Assembly: GCF_904849725.1 (NCBI RefSeq)
Contig: NC_058521.1
Location: 433,832,676-433,896,675 of the forward strand
Direction: 5' to 3'
Origin: Hordeum vulgare subsp. vulgare
Taxonomy: Eukaryota > Streptophyta > Magnoliopsida > Poales > Poaceae
DNA: 64,000 nt
The position numbers and the translations under genes are program-made. Every line of letters begins with the position of its first letter. The first letter of the stretch is position 1. The notes beneath the pieces were generated by a model. The model was not told the origin of the DNA and made no database searches. It worked only from the letters and a program-made list of their open reading frames with translations. This document shows positions 1 to 9,966 of the stretch, piece after piece.

Positions 1-1761
1 TCACCGCTTTTCGGTTTTCGGCTAATTCGTTTTATACTTTTGTTTTAAAATATTTTCTTTATTATTTCAGAAACATTATTGTTTTGGCTATGTTAGTTAA
101 CAGTAGTTTTGCAACAAGTTCTTATTTTCGTTTTATTTGTTTTTATGAAAACAATTCTAGCTCCGTAGTAACGTGGAATTGCTTTCACCGTTGTTTCAAA
201 TCCCGTTTGGGAATGCTTTCAAAAGTTTTGTGAAAAAGACTTTATTTTATCTTAGTTAAACTTATAACTTAGTTCTTTGTTATTATTTTCTGTTAGACAA
301 AACTATTTAGTGGTTGACGTAGTAGAAGATTCTTTAGTTCTATTTGAAGTTTCTTTCGGTTTCTCATTCGCTCTCTCTCTTTTGTTTGATTGCTAGAATG
401 AGTGCTTATGTGAATGATATGTTTGCTATATGGATTTCATCGGAGAGTGACGAGTAGTCTATCAAATTATTTTCTCGAGGAATTCTTCTTCGTCAACATC
501 ACAGGCAAGTCACTTTGATCATACTTTCACCTATGGTTTATGCATTGTAGTTCTACCATCCTATGCCCATTTGCATGCTCCCTAGGTACTTGGAAACTTT
601 ATTGTAAATTGTAGTATCATGTGGTAGGAACACAACAACCCCGACACTTGGCCCCGGGACGACAATGTCATATATGCTATGCTCTAGTAGACGGGTTATC
701 GGATGAGTGTATACCACGAGTGATGCGAGGTTGATATAATAATCAAGACCGGACTAAGACAAGATTTTCAAGACCTCGGACGCAATGCAACACTGGGTGA
801 AGGACGGTTGAGCGGCTCCCTGGAAAACCCAGTGGATGCCCGGGATGCTGGAGAGGCCATGTCATCCTGCGGAAAGCTTCACCCAGGCTCAAAGAGACGG
901 ACGGATATTTTCAAGACCCAAGGCTTACCTGCACAGCCACAAGTCATTATGGGCTCTGGCTTGGTTGGACAACGCGCGACTCTGGACAGGCGGTGCTAGC
1001 AGATGTAGACGAACGGTAGGAATGGATGGGCACCGACAGGGATTCAGAGGGACCCGTTGAAAGACCATGTTTTGATCATCCGGTCTTCAAACGCCCCGAA
1101 GTGCGAGGACATACACGGAGGCGATCAAATCTTGTGGGGAACGTGTGCAAGCTCTGCAGAGTACTCAAACCTAATCGATTAGCCGTGTCGACGGTCATGG
1201 ACGACTTGAGCCGAAGGAACTGAAGTTATCTGGATTTCTCAACACCATTAAATATATTTGATAAGGGTAATTATTGACAACTCGGGTACGAGAACTGGTT
1301 GGCGGAACCTTCTCGTTAACAACAAACCTTGTAGTAACATTTTGCTCTCAACCCCTCTTGTTGTAGGATAAAACTGGCTTTATGCAAAACTTAGCTCCAC
1401 CGACCAAATATGCATGTAGAGATAGTTGATTATTACTTTACCCCTCTCTTATGTGACTTGCCGACATATTCAATATGCTGACCTACACGGCTGCAACGTC
1501 TTATGTTGCAGATATTTTTCTTCGACGAGTAAGAGTACGATTCAGGGTTACGGTCTACACTCAACTTGCCGTTGGTGTTTATTGGGACTCCACTCCCTTG
1601 ACCGCTTCCGTTGAGATAATTAAGGTATATATCAGTTTTACGCTATTTTACATGTGATTGCACTTTGATATATACATTGATGTACTGTGTGTGCCAGCAT
1701 AGTGATCCAGAGATGGCACAGAAACACAGAGGCTTGACTCGTTTTGAGTCGGGTCGCTACA
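1..1761 (+). repeat. Array LTR 1 (3' part only, cut by window edge)
   Basis: This is the 3' portion of the first LTR and ends at GGGTCGCTACA immediately before a primer site. Position 1 corresponds to about 6052 in LTR 2, well downstream of the TATA box, so it holds only R/U5-type sequence. It differs from all other copies in having the block ATTGCTAGAATG once (near 390-403), whereas LTRs 2-6 carry it twice in tandem. Confidence 0.92.
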
Positions 1762-1765
1762 GAGA

Positions 1766-1777
1766 TGGTATCAGAGC
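1766..1777 (+). other. Primer binding site, internal region 1
   Basis: TGGTATCAGAGC, 4 nt after the LTR end, is the standard complement to the 3' end of plant initiator tRNA-Met. It fixes both the LTR boundary and the element's orientation. Confidence 0.93.
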
Positions 1778-1986
1778 ACATGTTGACTGTAGGACGTGAC
1801 CCTAGAAACTGGAAATTTCTTAGGATAGGATCTCTCAAAAAAATTATTCAATAACACCTTTTACTTCTCATCTCTTATGATTTCATCAAACGTTCTCTCT
1901 CACCTCAAATAGTTAGACAATCCCCTTACCCTTTGTCCTCATGAAGAATCAACGGAGTTCTACTTCAAAGTAAAGAGGATTTCATC

Positions 1987-2223
1987 ATGGAAATTGAAGC
2001 TACACCAATTGAAGACTCTCAAGACCCGAAGAATTCGAAGACCCCGAAACGTTCGAATATTTGTATGACCATTAGAAGTCCAAACCCCTATTATATACCT
2101 ACGTTAGTTACGATGATTTGTGAGCCGTCATTGGTATGTGTTTTCCGACGGCCACAAATAAAACCTATTCTCAAAAATATTGTTTGTATTGTGTGTATCT
2201 CCATCCCTCTCTTACCCGTCTGA
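1987..2223 (+). CDS. Short conserved ORF upstream of the gag-like ORF (78 codons), doubtful
   Basis: This 78-codon frame lies about 210 nt after the primer site and ends 24 nt before the gag-like ORF. The same frame is open in all five copies (also 8054-8290, 14117-14353, 20185-20421 and 26252-26488). I recognise no domain. A stretch in another frame here reads as an acidic gag-like peptide, which suggests this may be a decayed gag N-terminus rather than a real protein. The copies are too similar for openness to prove selection. Confidence 0.25.
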   Translation: MEIEATPIEDSQDPKNSKTPKRSNICMTIRSPNPYYIPTLVTMICEPSLVCVFRRPQIKPILKNIVCIVCISIPLLPV

Positions 2224-2247
2224 TCCCCAAAACCTCAACCCTACCAG

Positions 2248-3126
2248 ATGGAGTATGAAGCTGGACTTGTAGTCTCTGGACCAATGACCCAGCTGGAAGC
2301 TGAAATATGGATTCAAAACATGGAGAACCACTTCGGGAGTAACTTGATCTCAAGGAAGTATGAAGTGGAACACGCTCTCCAGTACTTTACCCAAAGTGAT
2401 GTTATCTTGTGGAAAATGCACCATGCCATACAAGGATTTAGTGGAGCAGAAACTTGGGACGAATTGAAGAAGACTCTGTTAAGATCCCGTCTTATTCAAA
2501 AGTGCTATGATAATCCGAAGGAGAAGACTTGTGCATGCAAGATCTATGGAGAAATAGGACACACCCAGGAAGAACACAAGGATGGATGCACTCATTGTGA
2601 AGGAAATCACCCAGCTGAGGAGTGCCCAAGTAGTCAGGTGACTTGTTTCCTTTGTCACGGAACCACCCACTACCCAGCTCAGTGTCACATTTACCCCAAG
2701 GTGCAACAAGTTGTCAAGCAGCAGAAAGATGCAGTGAAGGAAACCCTCAAGAAGAAGATTCTAGAAGAACCAGTGATGAACGAACATACTGAAGACCCTG
2801 ATGGACAAGGTCTGACCAGATTTTTCTCCAATACATGTTACTCATGTGGAGAAGAAGGACATTATTCGCATGATTGCACGAAGGAAAGCCAAGAGTATCT
2901 GGGAAACTTCCCGACGGAAGAAGTGGAGTTTGATCCACTTGAAATAGAAGAACTGGCCAAAGTAAAGGAGTCTGGAAAGAAGAAAAAGTACCCTCGGAAG
3001 AACCAAATCTCTGCACACATAGACCTGAGTCATGTTAGATGTTACAAGTATATAAAATTTGGCCACCACAAATACATGTGCTCAGGAAGAAAGCAAGGAT
3101 GTAATAAAGGATTGATTATGAAATGA
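2248..3126 (+). CDS. Gag-like multi-zinc-knuckle protein, array copy 1 (292 aa)
   Basis: This is the only sizeable ORF of the repeat unit. The N-terminal part (about 1-90) has a tryptophan/phenylalanine pattern (AEIWIQNMENHF at 18-29) like the start of retrotransposon gag domains, but much of a normal gag is missing. Two canonical CX2CX4HX4C knuckles lie at 133-146 and 197-210. A shortened one (CX2CX3HX4C) is at 114-126. Two more are degenerate: at 97-110 the second Cys is Tyr and the last is His, and at 265-278 the second Cys is Tyr. A lysine-rich linker lies at 157-171 and a basic stretch at 243-251. Likely role: nucleocapsid-type RNA binding for a non-autonomous element whose enzymes would come from a partner. 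Copy 1 differs from the others by Leu at 54 where they have Trp. Confidence 0.7.
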   Translation: MEYEAGLVVSGPMTQLEAEIWIQNMENHFGSNLISRKYEVEHALQYFTQSDVILWKMHHAIQGFSGAETWDELKKTLLRSRLIQKCYDNPKEKTCACKIYGEIGHTQEEHKDGCTHCEGNHPAEECPSSQVTCFLCHGTTHYPAQCHIYPKVQQVVKQQKDAVKETLKKKILEEPVMNEHTEDPDGQGLTRFFSNTCYSCGEEGHYSHDCTKESQEYLGNFPTEEVEFDPLEIEELAKVKESGKKKKYPRKNQISAHIDLSHVRCYKYIKFGHHKYMCSGRKQGCNKGLIMK

Positions 3127-3773
3127 ATATGATTTATGGAAGAAGTTATGATGGATCGGCAAACGTTTTCTTAGGAGCATACGAAAACCTGAGAGTTGTG
3201 AAGATATGATAGATGTTTCGTTCAGCTTGCAGAACCAATGGATTATCCGAACTTCGTTCGTGGACAAGAGAAATTCTGCAACGCTTGTGAGGATGCCCAA
3301 GTGTTAGAATGCGAGATTCGCTAAACCTTATACAGAGAAATGATTTGGGTGCGGAATGGATTGATCACCCTGACGACTTACTCGTATCATTTATCTTGCT
3401 ATTCGGAATGGTAAATCTGAGAGACTTACCCACATAGAGAGACGACGTTCTTTGAAGCTTTTGTTTAAGCCTTAGAATGGTACAAGGAAAGCCCCAAGTA
3501 CATGGCATTTGTTGTCACGCGTAGGAAATTTTACGGTGAGAATGAAACCAAGACCCTTCTCTCTGCAGGATAACCACAATGGTAGACCACCATGAGAACC
3601 ATCGATATGTTATTTAGAATTGACCACGAGACTGTCAGTTAAGAAGACCCACTAACGGAAGAAGCTTATATCAACGGGAGAGCATCACCAAAGGATTTAA
3701 TATGAAGATTGTGCGATGTCAGTTGCCAAAACCCCAGAGGATCGTTAAAACATTTTGAGGGACCAGTATCTCT

Positions 3774-3790
3774 CATTTTAAGTGTGGTAG
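3774..3790 (+). repeat. Upstream duplicate of the terminal purine motif, copy 1
   Basis: CATTTTAAGTGTGGTAG occurs here and again at 3882-3898 just before LTR 2. The spacing is 108 bp here and 107 bp in copy 2 (9841 and 9948). Here it is followed by CATCCCCCCCTTGCC instead of an LTR. All five internal regions keep both copies. Confidence 0.7.
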
Positions 3791-3881
3791 CATCCCCCCC
3801 TTGCCGGAGATAGGAATTGTTAGAAGACCCCCAAACCCTAACCTTTCTTTTGTAGCCTCTTCGAATCTCGAGGACGAGATT

Positions 3882-3900
3882 CATTTTAAGTGTGGTAGTT
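3882..3900 (+). other. Degenerate polypurine tract before LTR 2
   Basis: CATTTTAAGTGTGGTAGTT directly abuts the LTR start TGTAACATCCC and follows CGAGGACGAGATT, the block that usually precedes the 3' LTR in Tekay/Del-type gypsy elements. The G-run expected of a polypurine tract is interrupted by T (AAGTGTGGTAG). The same motif precedes LTRs 3-6, ending at 9966, 16029, 22097 and 28164. Confidence 0.7.
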
Positions 3901-4510
3901 TGTAACATCCCAAAATTATAAATTTTGGAATGTTAATATAATTATTAGATTGATTGTTTGTTTGTTTGCTGAGTGATTGAAACTTGTGTAAAATTTGAAA
4001 CTTTTCTAAACTTTTGAAAGTGAGGGAATAAAATGACTTTCCCCTTCTCCGGTGAATTCAATTCAAGCTTTTAAAAGCAACGAGAGAAGATGACATGACT
4101 TCTTCGATTATAAAAAATTTGAACGGAGATATTTGCATTGATTTCTCTTGCATTTCCTCGCGCGAGAAAAGACCAGAGAAAAATACTCTCTTGCACGCAA
4201 GAGAGAGAGCGGAGGAAAATGACACTCCAAAACTGCGGGCAATTTATTGGAGTGGAGATAATATGACTTCTTCCCTGTCGAATTAAAGTGCATAATATTT
4301 CGAATATTATTTGGAGTTATCTCACTGGGTTTGGAAACTTTATAATCTTTCAAATTATTTTTAGTGGGGTTTTTATTTTAAATGCGCTTTGTGTGGCCTA
4401 TTGCATAAAAGCTATTTTCAAAAATATGCATTAGGTGGAACTAGGATTTCTTTATAATTTATTAGGGGATTTATTTTATACTTATATATATGTGTCTATA
4501 TTAGCATTTT

Positions 4511-4642
4511 AATATATATATATATATATCTATATGTATACATATATATATATATTGCTATATGCGTATGTATTACTTTTATATACATAAGTATATATAT
4601 TTGTATACGTATATCGTTATTATTTTTCTCTGTTTGTTTTTC

Positions 4643-4676
<34 letters not shown>
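4511..4676. repeat. Paired AT microsatellites in the LTR 2 U3
   Basis: Two (TA)n runs (4511-4560 with interruptions, 4645-4676) lie about 0.5 kb upstream of the TATA box. The same pair recurs in every complete LTR (near 10577/10713, 16650/16780, 22712/22842 and 28780/28917) with different lengths and interruptions, so it can serve as a copy-specific marker. Confidence 0.85.
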
Positions 4677-4678
<2 letters not shown>

Positions 4679-5147
4679 TTAATACTTGTTTTTTTTGTGG
4701 TTCTAAAAAAAAATAGAGGGGACTGGCCAGGCCGAGCCATGCTCTAACCCAGCCAGCCATGCAATCCCAAGCCATGCACCGTACCTGCATGCATGCACCC
4801 CACCCAATCTTCTCTCTCCTTCCTTATTTCTCTCCTCTCTCTCCCCACGTCACCTCCTCTTTCTCTTACCTTTCTTCCTCCTTCCTTTCCTGCCCAGTAC
4901 CGAGCCGCAGCTCCTCCCCACCCAGCGATTCCTTTCCCCTCTGTCTCCCTCTCCCTTCCTTACTCCTCCCTCTCCCTGGCCCATGGACCCCCCAACTGAA
5001 GCCTCCTCTCCCCACGTCGGCACCTCTCCTCCTTCTCCCTCGTCCCTTCCTTCTTCTCCCAGCCAAAAACCGAGCCGCCCGAGACCAGCACGGGATTCTC
5101 TCCCCGTTTCTCCCTCTCCCTTCCATAGTTTCCCCTCCCCCATGGAC

Positions 5148-5155
5148 TATATAAG
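5148..5155 (+). promoter_or_regulatory. Predicted TATA box, LTR 2
   Basis: TATATAAG follows a long C/T-rich tract, a combination common in plant core promoters. Transcription would start about 30 bp downstream and read through R-U5 into internal region 2. Confidence 0.65.
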
Positions 5156-7831
5156 AGCCACCTCCTCCACCCCATTCCTACCCTACCGCCGCCGCCTCCC
5201 TCTCCCCTGCCGCCAGCAGCCCCGCTGCCCACCTCGACCACCGCAGCGCCGCCACTGCCGCCCGCCGAAGCAGCTCCTACTGCACCGTCTACCTCGCCTC
5301 CAGGAGCAGCACCCGAGCCGCCCGACGCCTCCCCGCGGAGGAGAAGGACCCCGCCGCCGCCTCCCCATTTTCCTCACCGCCCCGAGCTCCTCTCTCCCCC
5401 TCGCCGGCGACACCCTCTTCTCCCTCGCCGGTGCAAGCACGGCCAGCCACGGTCAACCAATGTAGTCTCTCCCTCTCCCTCTCTGTTCTTGTTGTTTTTT
5501 TGTTTTAGCCCTTAGATCTATAGTGGATGGTTAGATTAGATCTAGGAAATACCCTTTCGGTTTAGTTCAGTAAACCGTGGTTTATTTTTCCCACATAAAT
5601 TTAGCCAGCCCTTTTGCTAGCCTTAGGACGTTTGCTCCAAACCAAGAAACAAACGTCCACCGCAGCCAGTAACATCTTGCCACGTGTACCCCAATAGCTA
5701 GCTAGTTATCTCCAGTTTTTTTCCGTCTAAACAGCAAAAACAAAAACTTTCAATCTTGTTTTGGCCACAACTTTTGATCCCGAAGTCCAATGACTTTGAT
5801 TATTTTTTCAGTAGCTCACAAATTGCATGTAGTTTTTAAAAATATATAATTTGTCTATGTTTGAAATTTTTAAATATAAGTTAGATCAGATTTGGTTTAA
5901 ACACTGTTTTGCCTATTCCAGGAGTTAAAAAATAGCTTTTAATTTGATACCTTTCGGTACTGATCACTAGTGATCCTATTCATAATTGGTAAAAATTTCG
6001 GAGTTGTTTGAGTATTTTAACTCATTATTTCATGTGAAACAGTTTCTGTTTCACCGCTTTTCGGTTTTCGGCTAATTCGTTTTATACTTTTGTTTTAAAA
6101 TATTTTCTTTATTATTTCAGAAACATTATTATTGTTTTGGTTATGTTAGTTAACAGATGTTTTGCAACAAGTTCTTATTTTCGTTTTATTTGTTTTTATG
6201 AAAACAATTCTAGCTCCGTAGTAACGTGCAATTGCTTTCACCGTTGTTTCAAATCCCGTTTGGGAATGCTTTCAAAAGTTTTGTGAAAAAGACTTTATTT
6301 TATCTTAGTTAAACTTATAACTTAGTTCTTTGTTATTATTTTCTGTTAGACAAAAGTATTTAGTGGTTGACGTAGTAGAAGATTCTTTAGTTCTATTTGA
6401 AGTTTCTTTCGGTTTCTCATTCGATCTCTCTCTTTTGTTTGATTGCTAGAATGATTGCTAGAATGAGTGCTTATGTGAATGATATGTTTGCTATATAGAT
6501 TTCATCGGAGCGTGACGAGTAGTGTATCAAATTAATTTCTCGAGGAATTCTTCTTCGTCAACATCACAGGCAAGTCACTTTGATCATACTTTCACCTATG
6601 GTTTATGCATTGTAGTTCTACCATCCTATGCCCATTTGCATGCTCCCTAGGTACTTGGAAACTTTATTGTAAATTGTAGTATCATGTGGTAGGAACACAA
6701 CAACCCCGACACTTGGGCCCGGGACGACAATGTTATATATGCTATGCTCTAGTAGACGGGTTATCGGATGAGTGTATACCACGAGTGATGCGAGGTTGAT
6801 ATAATAATCAAGACCGGACTAAGACAAGATTTTCAAGACCTCGGACGCAATGCAACACTAGGTGAAGGATGGTTGACCGGCTCCCTGGAAAACCCAGTGG
6901 ATGCCCGGGATGCTGGAGAGGCCATGTCATCCTGCGGAAAGCTTCACCCAGGCTCAAAGAGACGGACGGATATTTTGAAGACCCAAGGCTTACCTGCAGA
7001 GCCACAAGTCATTATGGGCTCTGGCTTGGTTGGACAACGCGGCGACTCTGGACAGGCGGTGCTAGCAGATGTAGACGAACGGTAGGAATGGATGGGCATC
7101 GACAGGTATTCAGAGGGACCCGTTGAAAGACCATGTTTTGATCATCCGGTATTCAAACGCCCCGAAGTGCGAGGACATACACGGAGGCGATCAAATCTTG
7201 CAGGGAACGTGTGCAAACTCTGCAGAGTACTCAAACCTAATCGATTAGCCGTGTCCACGGTCATGGACGACTTGAGCCGAAGGAACTGAAGTTATCTGGA
7301 TTTCTCAACACCATTAAATATATTTGATAAGGGTAATTATTGACAACTCGGGTACGAGAACTGGTTGGCGGAACCATCTCGTTAACAACAAACCTTGTAG
7401 TAACATTTTGCTCTCAACCCCTCTTGTTGTAGGATAAAACTGGCTTTATGCAAAACTTAGCTCCACCGACCAAATATGCATGTAGAGATAGTTGATTATT
7501 ACTTTACCCCTCTCTTATGTGACTTGCCGACATATTCAATATGCTGACCTACACGGCTGCAACGTCTTATGTTGCAGATATTTTTCTTCGACGAGTAAGA
7601 GTACGATTCAGGGTTACGGTCTACACTCAACTTGCCGTTGGTGTTTATTGGGACTCCACTCCCTTGACCGCTTCCGTTGAGATAATTAAGGTATATATCA
7701 GTTTTACGCTATTTTACATGTGATTGCACTTTGATATATACATTGATGTACTGTGTGTGCCAGCATACTGATCCAGGGATGGCACATAAACACAGAGGCT
7801 TGACTCGTTTTGAGTCGGGTCGCTACAGGGA

Positions 7832-7843
7832 TGGTATCAGAGC
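7832..7843 (+). other. Primer binding site, internal region 2
   Basis: TGGTATCAGAGC, an initiator tRNA-Met complement, lies 4 nt after LTR 2. Confidence 0.92.
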
Positions 7844-8314
7844 ACATGTTGACTGTAGGACGTGACCCTAGAAACTGGAAATTTCTTAGGATAGGATCTC
7901 TCAAAAAATTTATTCAATAACACCTTTTACTTCTCATCTCTTATGATTTCATCAAACGTTCTCTCTCACCTCAAATAGTTAGACAATCCCCTTACCCCTT
8001 TGTCCTCATGAAGAATCAACGGAGTTCTACTTCAAAGTAAAGAGGATTTCATCATGGAAATTGAAGCTACACCAATTGAAGACTCTCAAGACCCGAAGAA
8101 TTCGAAGACCCCGAAACGTTCGAATATTTGTATGACCATTAGAAGTCCAAACCCCTATTATATACCTAGGTTAGTTACGATGATTTGTGAGCCGTCATTG
8201 GTATGTGTTTTCCGACGGCCACAAATAAAACCTATTCTCAAAAATATTGTTTCTATTGTGTGTATCTCCATCCCTCTCTTACCCGTCTGATCCCCAAAAC
8301 CTCAACCCTACCAG

Positions 8315-9193
8315 ATGGAGTATGAAGCTGGACTTGTAGTCTCTGGACCAATGACCCAGCTGGAAGCTGAAATATGGATTCAAAACATGGAGAACCACTT
8401 CGGGAGTAACTTGATCTCAAGGAAGTATGAAGTGGAACACGCTCTCCAGTACTTTACCCAAAGTGATGTTATCTGGTGGAAAATGCACCATGCCATACAA
8501 GGATTTAGTGGAGCAGAAACTTGGGACGAATTGAAGAAGACTCTGTTAAGATCCCGTCTTATTCAAAAGTGCTATGATAATCCGAAGGAGAAGACTTGTG
8601 CATGCAAGATCTATGGAGAAATAGGACACACCCAGGAAGAACACAAGGATGGATGCACTCATTGTGAAGGAAATCACCCAGCTGAGGAGTGCCCAAGTAG
8701 TCAGGTGACTTGTTTCCTTTGTCACGGAACCACCCACTACCCAGCTCAGTGTCACATTTACCCCAAGGTGCAACAAGTTGTCAAGCAGCAGAAAGATGCA
8801 GTGAAGGAAACCCTCAAGAAGAAGATTCTAGAAGAACCGGTGATGAACGAACATACTGAAGACCCTGATGGACAAGGTCTGACCAGATTTTTCTCCAATG
8901 CATGTTACTCATGTGGAGAAGAAGGACATTATTCACAGGATTGCACGAAGGAAAGCCAAGAGTATCTGGGAAACTTCCCGACGGAAGAAGTGGAGTTTGA
9001 TCCACTTGAAATAGAAGAACTGGCCAAAGTAAAGGAGTCCGGAAAGAAGAAAAAGTACCCTCGGAAGAACCAAATCTCTGCACACATAGACCTGAGTCAT
9101 GTTAGAAGTTACAAGTATATGAAATTTGGTCACCACAAATACATGTGCTCAGGAAGAAAGCAAGGATGTAATAAAGGATTGATTATGAAATGA
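8315..9193 (+). CDS. Gag-like multi-zinc-knuckle protein, array copy 2 (292 aa)
   Basis: The frame is full length and keeps both canonical knuckles (133-146 and 197-210). In the second, the residue before the last Asp-Cys is Gln rather than His, a variant shared with copy 5. The first Cys of the degenerate C-terminal knuckle (265) is Ser here, so that block can no longer be a classical zinc ligand set. Position 54 is Trp. As in the other copies, it lies downstream of a complete LTR with a TATA box, so it is potentially transcribable. Confidence 0.7.
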   Translation: MEYEAGLVVSGPMTQLEAEIWIQNMENHFGSNLISRKYEVEHALQYFTQSDVIWWKMHHAIQGFSGAETWDELKKTLLRSRLIQKCYDNPKEKTCACKIYGEIGHTQEEHKDGCTHCEGNHPAEECPSSQVTCFLCHGTTHYPAQCHIYPKVQQVVKQQKDAVKETLKKKILEEPVMNEHTEDPDGQGLTRFFSNACYSCGEEGHYSQDCTKESQEYLGNFPTEEVEFDPLEIEELAKVKESGKKKKYPRKNQISAHIDLSHVRSYKYMKFGHHKYMCSGRKQGCNKGLIMK

Positions 9194-9966
9194 ATATGAT
9201 TTATGGAAGAAGTTATGATGGATCGGCAAACGTTTTCTTAGGAGCATACGAAAACCTGAGAGTTGTGAAGATACGATAGATGTTTCGTTCAGCTTGCAGA
9301 ACCAATGGATTATCCGAACTTCGTTCGTGGACAAGAGAAATTCTGCAACGCTTGTGAGGATGCCCAAGTGTTAGAATGCGAGATTCGCTAAACCTTATAC
9401 AGAGAAATGATTTGGGTGCGGAATGGATTGATCACCATGACGACTTACTCGTATCATTTATCTTGCTATTCGGAATGGTAAATCTGAGAGACTTACCTAC
9501 ATAGAGAGACGACGTTCTTTGAAGCTTTTGTTTATGCCTTAGAATGGTATAAGGAAAGCCCCAAGTACATGGCATTTGTTGTCACGCGTAGGAAATTTTA
9601 CGGTGAGAATGAAACCAAGACCCTTCTCTCTGCAGGATAACCACAATGGTAGACCACCATGAGAACCATCGATATGTTATTTAGAATTGACCACGAGACT
9701 GTCAGTTAAGAAGACCCAGTAACGGAAGAAGCTTATATCAACGGGAGAGCATCACCAAAGGATTTAATATGAAGATTGTGCGATGTCAGTTGCCAAAACC
9801 CCAGAGGATCGTTAAAACATTTTGAGGGACCAGTATCTCTCATTTTAAGTGTGGTAGCATCCCCCCCTTGCCGGAGATAGGAATTGTTAGAAGACCCCCA
9901 AACCCTAACCTTTCTTTCTAGCCTCTTCGAATCTCGAGGACGAGATTCATTTTAAGTGTGGTAGTT

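Larger units (their letters stand above)
1762..3900 (+). mobile_element. Array internal region 1
   Basis: The 2139 bp between LTR 1 and LTR 2 contain the primer site at 1766, a short conserved ORF (1987-2223), the zinc-knuckle ORF (2248-3126) and about 770 bp of apparently non-coding sequence with many stops, then the terminal purine motif. Relative to copies 2-5 it has one base fewer near 1930 and one more near 3850. No protease, RT, RNase H or integrase motif is visible on either strand. Confidence 0.9.
3901..7827 (+). repeat. Array LTR 2 (3927 bp)
   Basis: The LTR begins TGTAACATCCC and ends CGCTACA. The U3 has an imperfect terminal hairpin at 3904-3933, two AT microsatellites (4511-4560 and 4645-4676), a RY-type motif CATGCATG near 4788, and a pyrimidine-rich tract (about 4790-5145) ahead of a TATA box at 5148. 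About 2.67 kb lies downstream of the TATA box, unusually long for R-U5. ORFs in the CT/GC-rich part are low-complexity and not credible genes. A G-box-like CCACGTG lies near 5680. The tandem 12-bp duplication ATTGCTAGAATG is at about 6442-6465. Confidence 0.92.
7828..9966 (+). mobile_element. Array internal region 2
   Basis: This 2139 bp region has the same layout as copy 1. The spacer between LTR and primer site reads GGGA instead of GAGA. It contains the complete gag-like ORF (8315-9193), followed by about 770 bp without a supported gene. Confidence 0.9.

Noticed and set aside
4850..5241. Overlapping arginine/glycine-rich minus-strand ORFs in the array LTRs
   Set aside because: They are antisense shadows of the same CT/GC-rich tract; several frames are open at once, as expected from composition.
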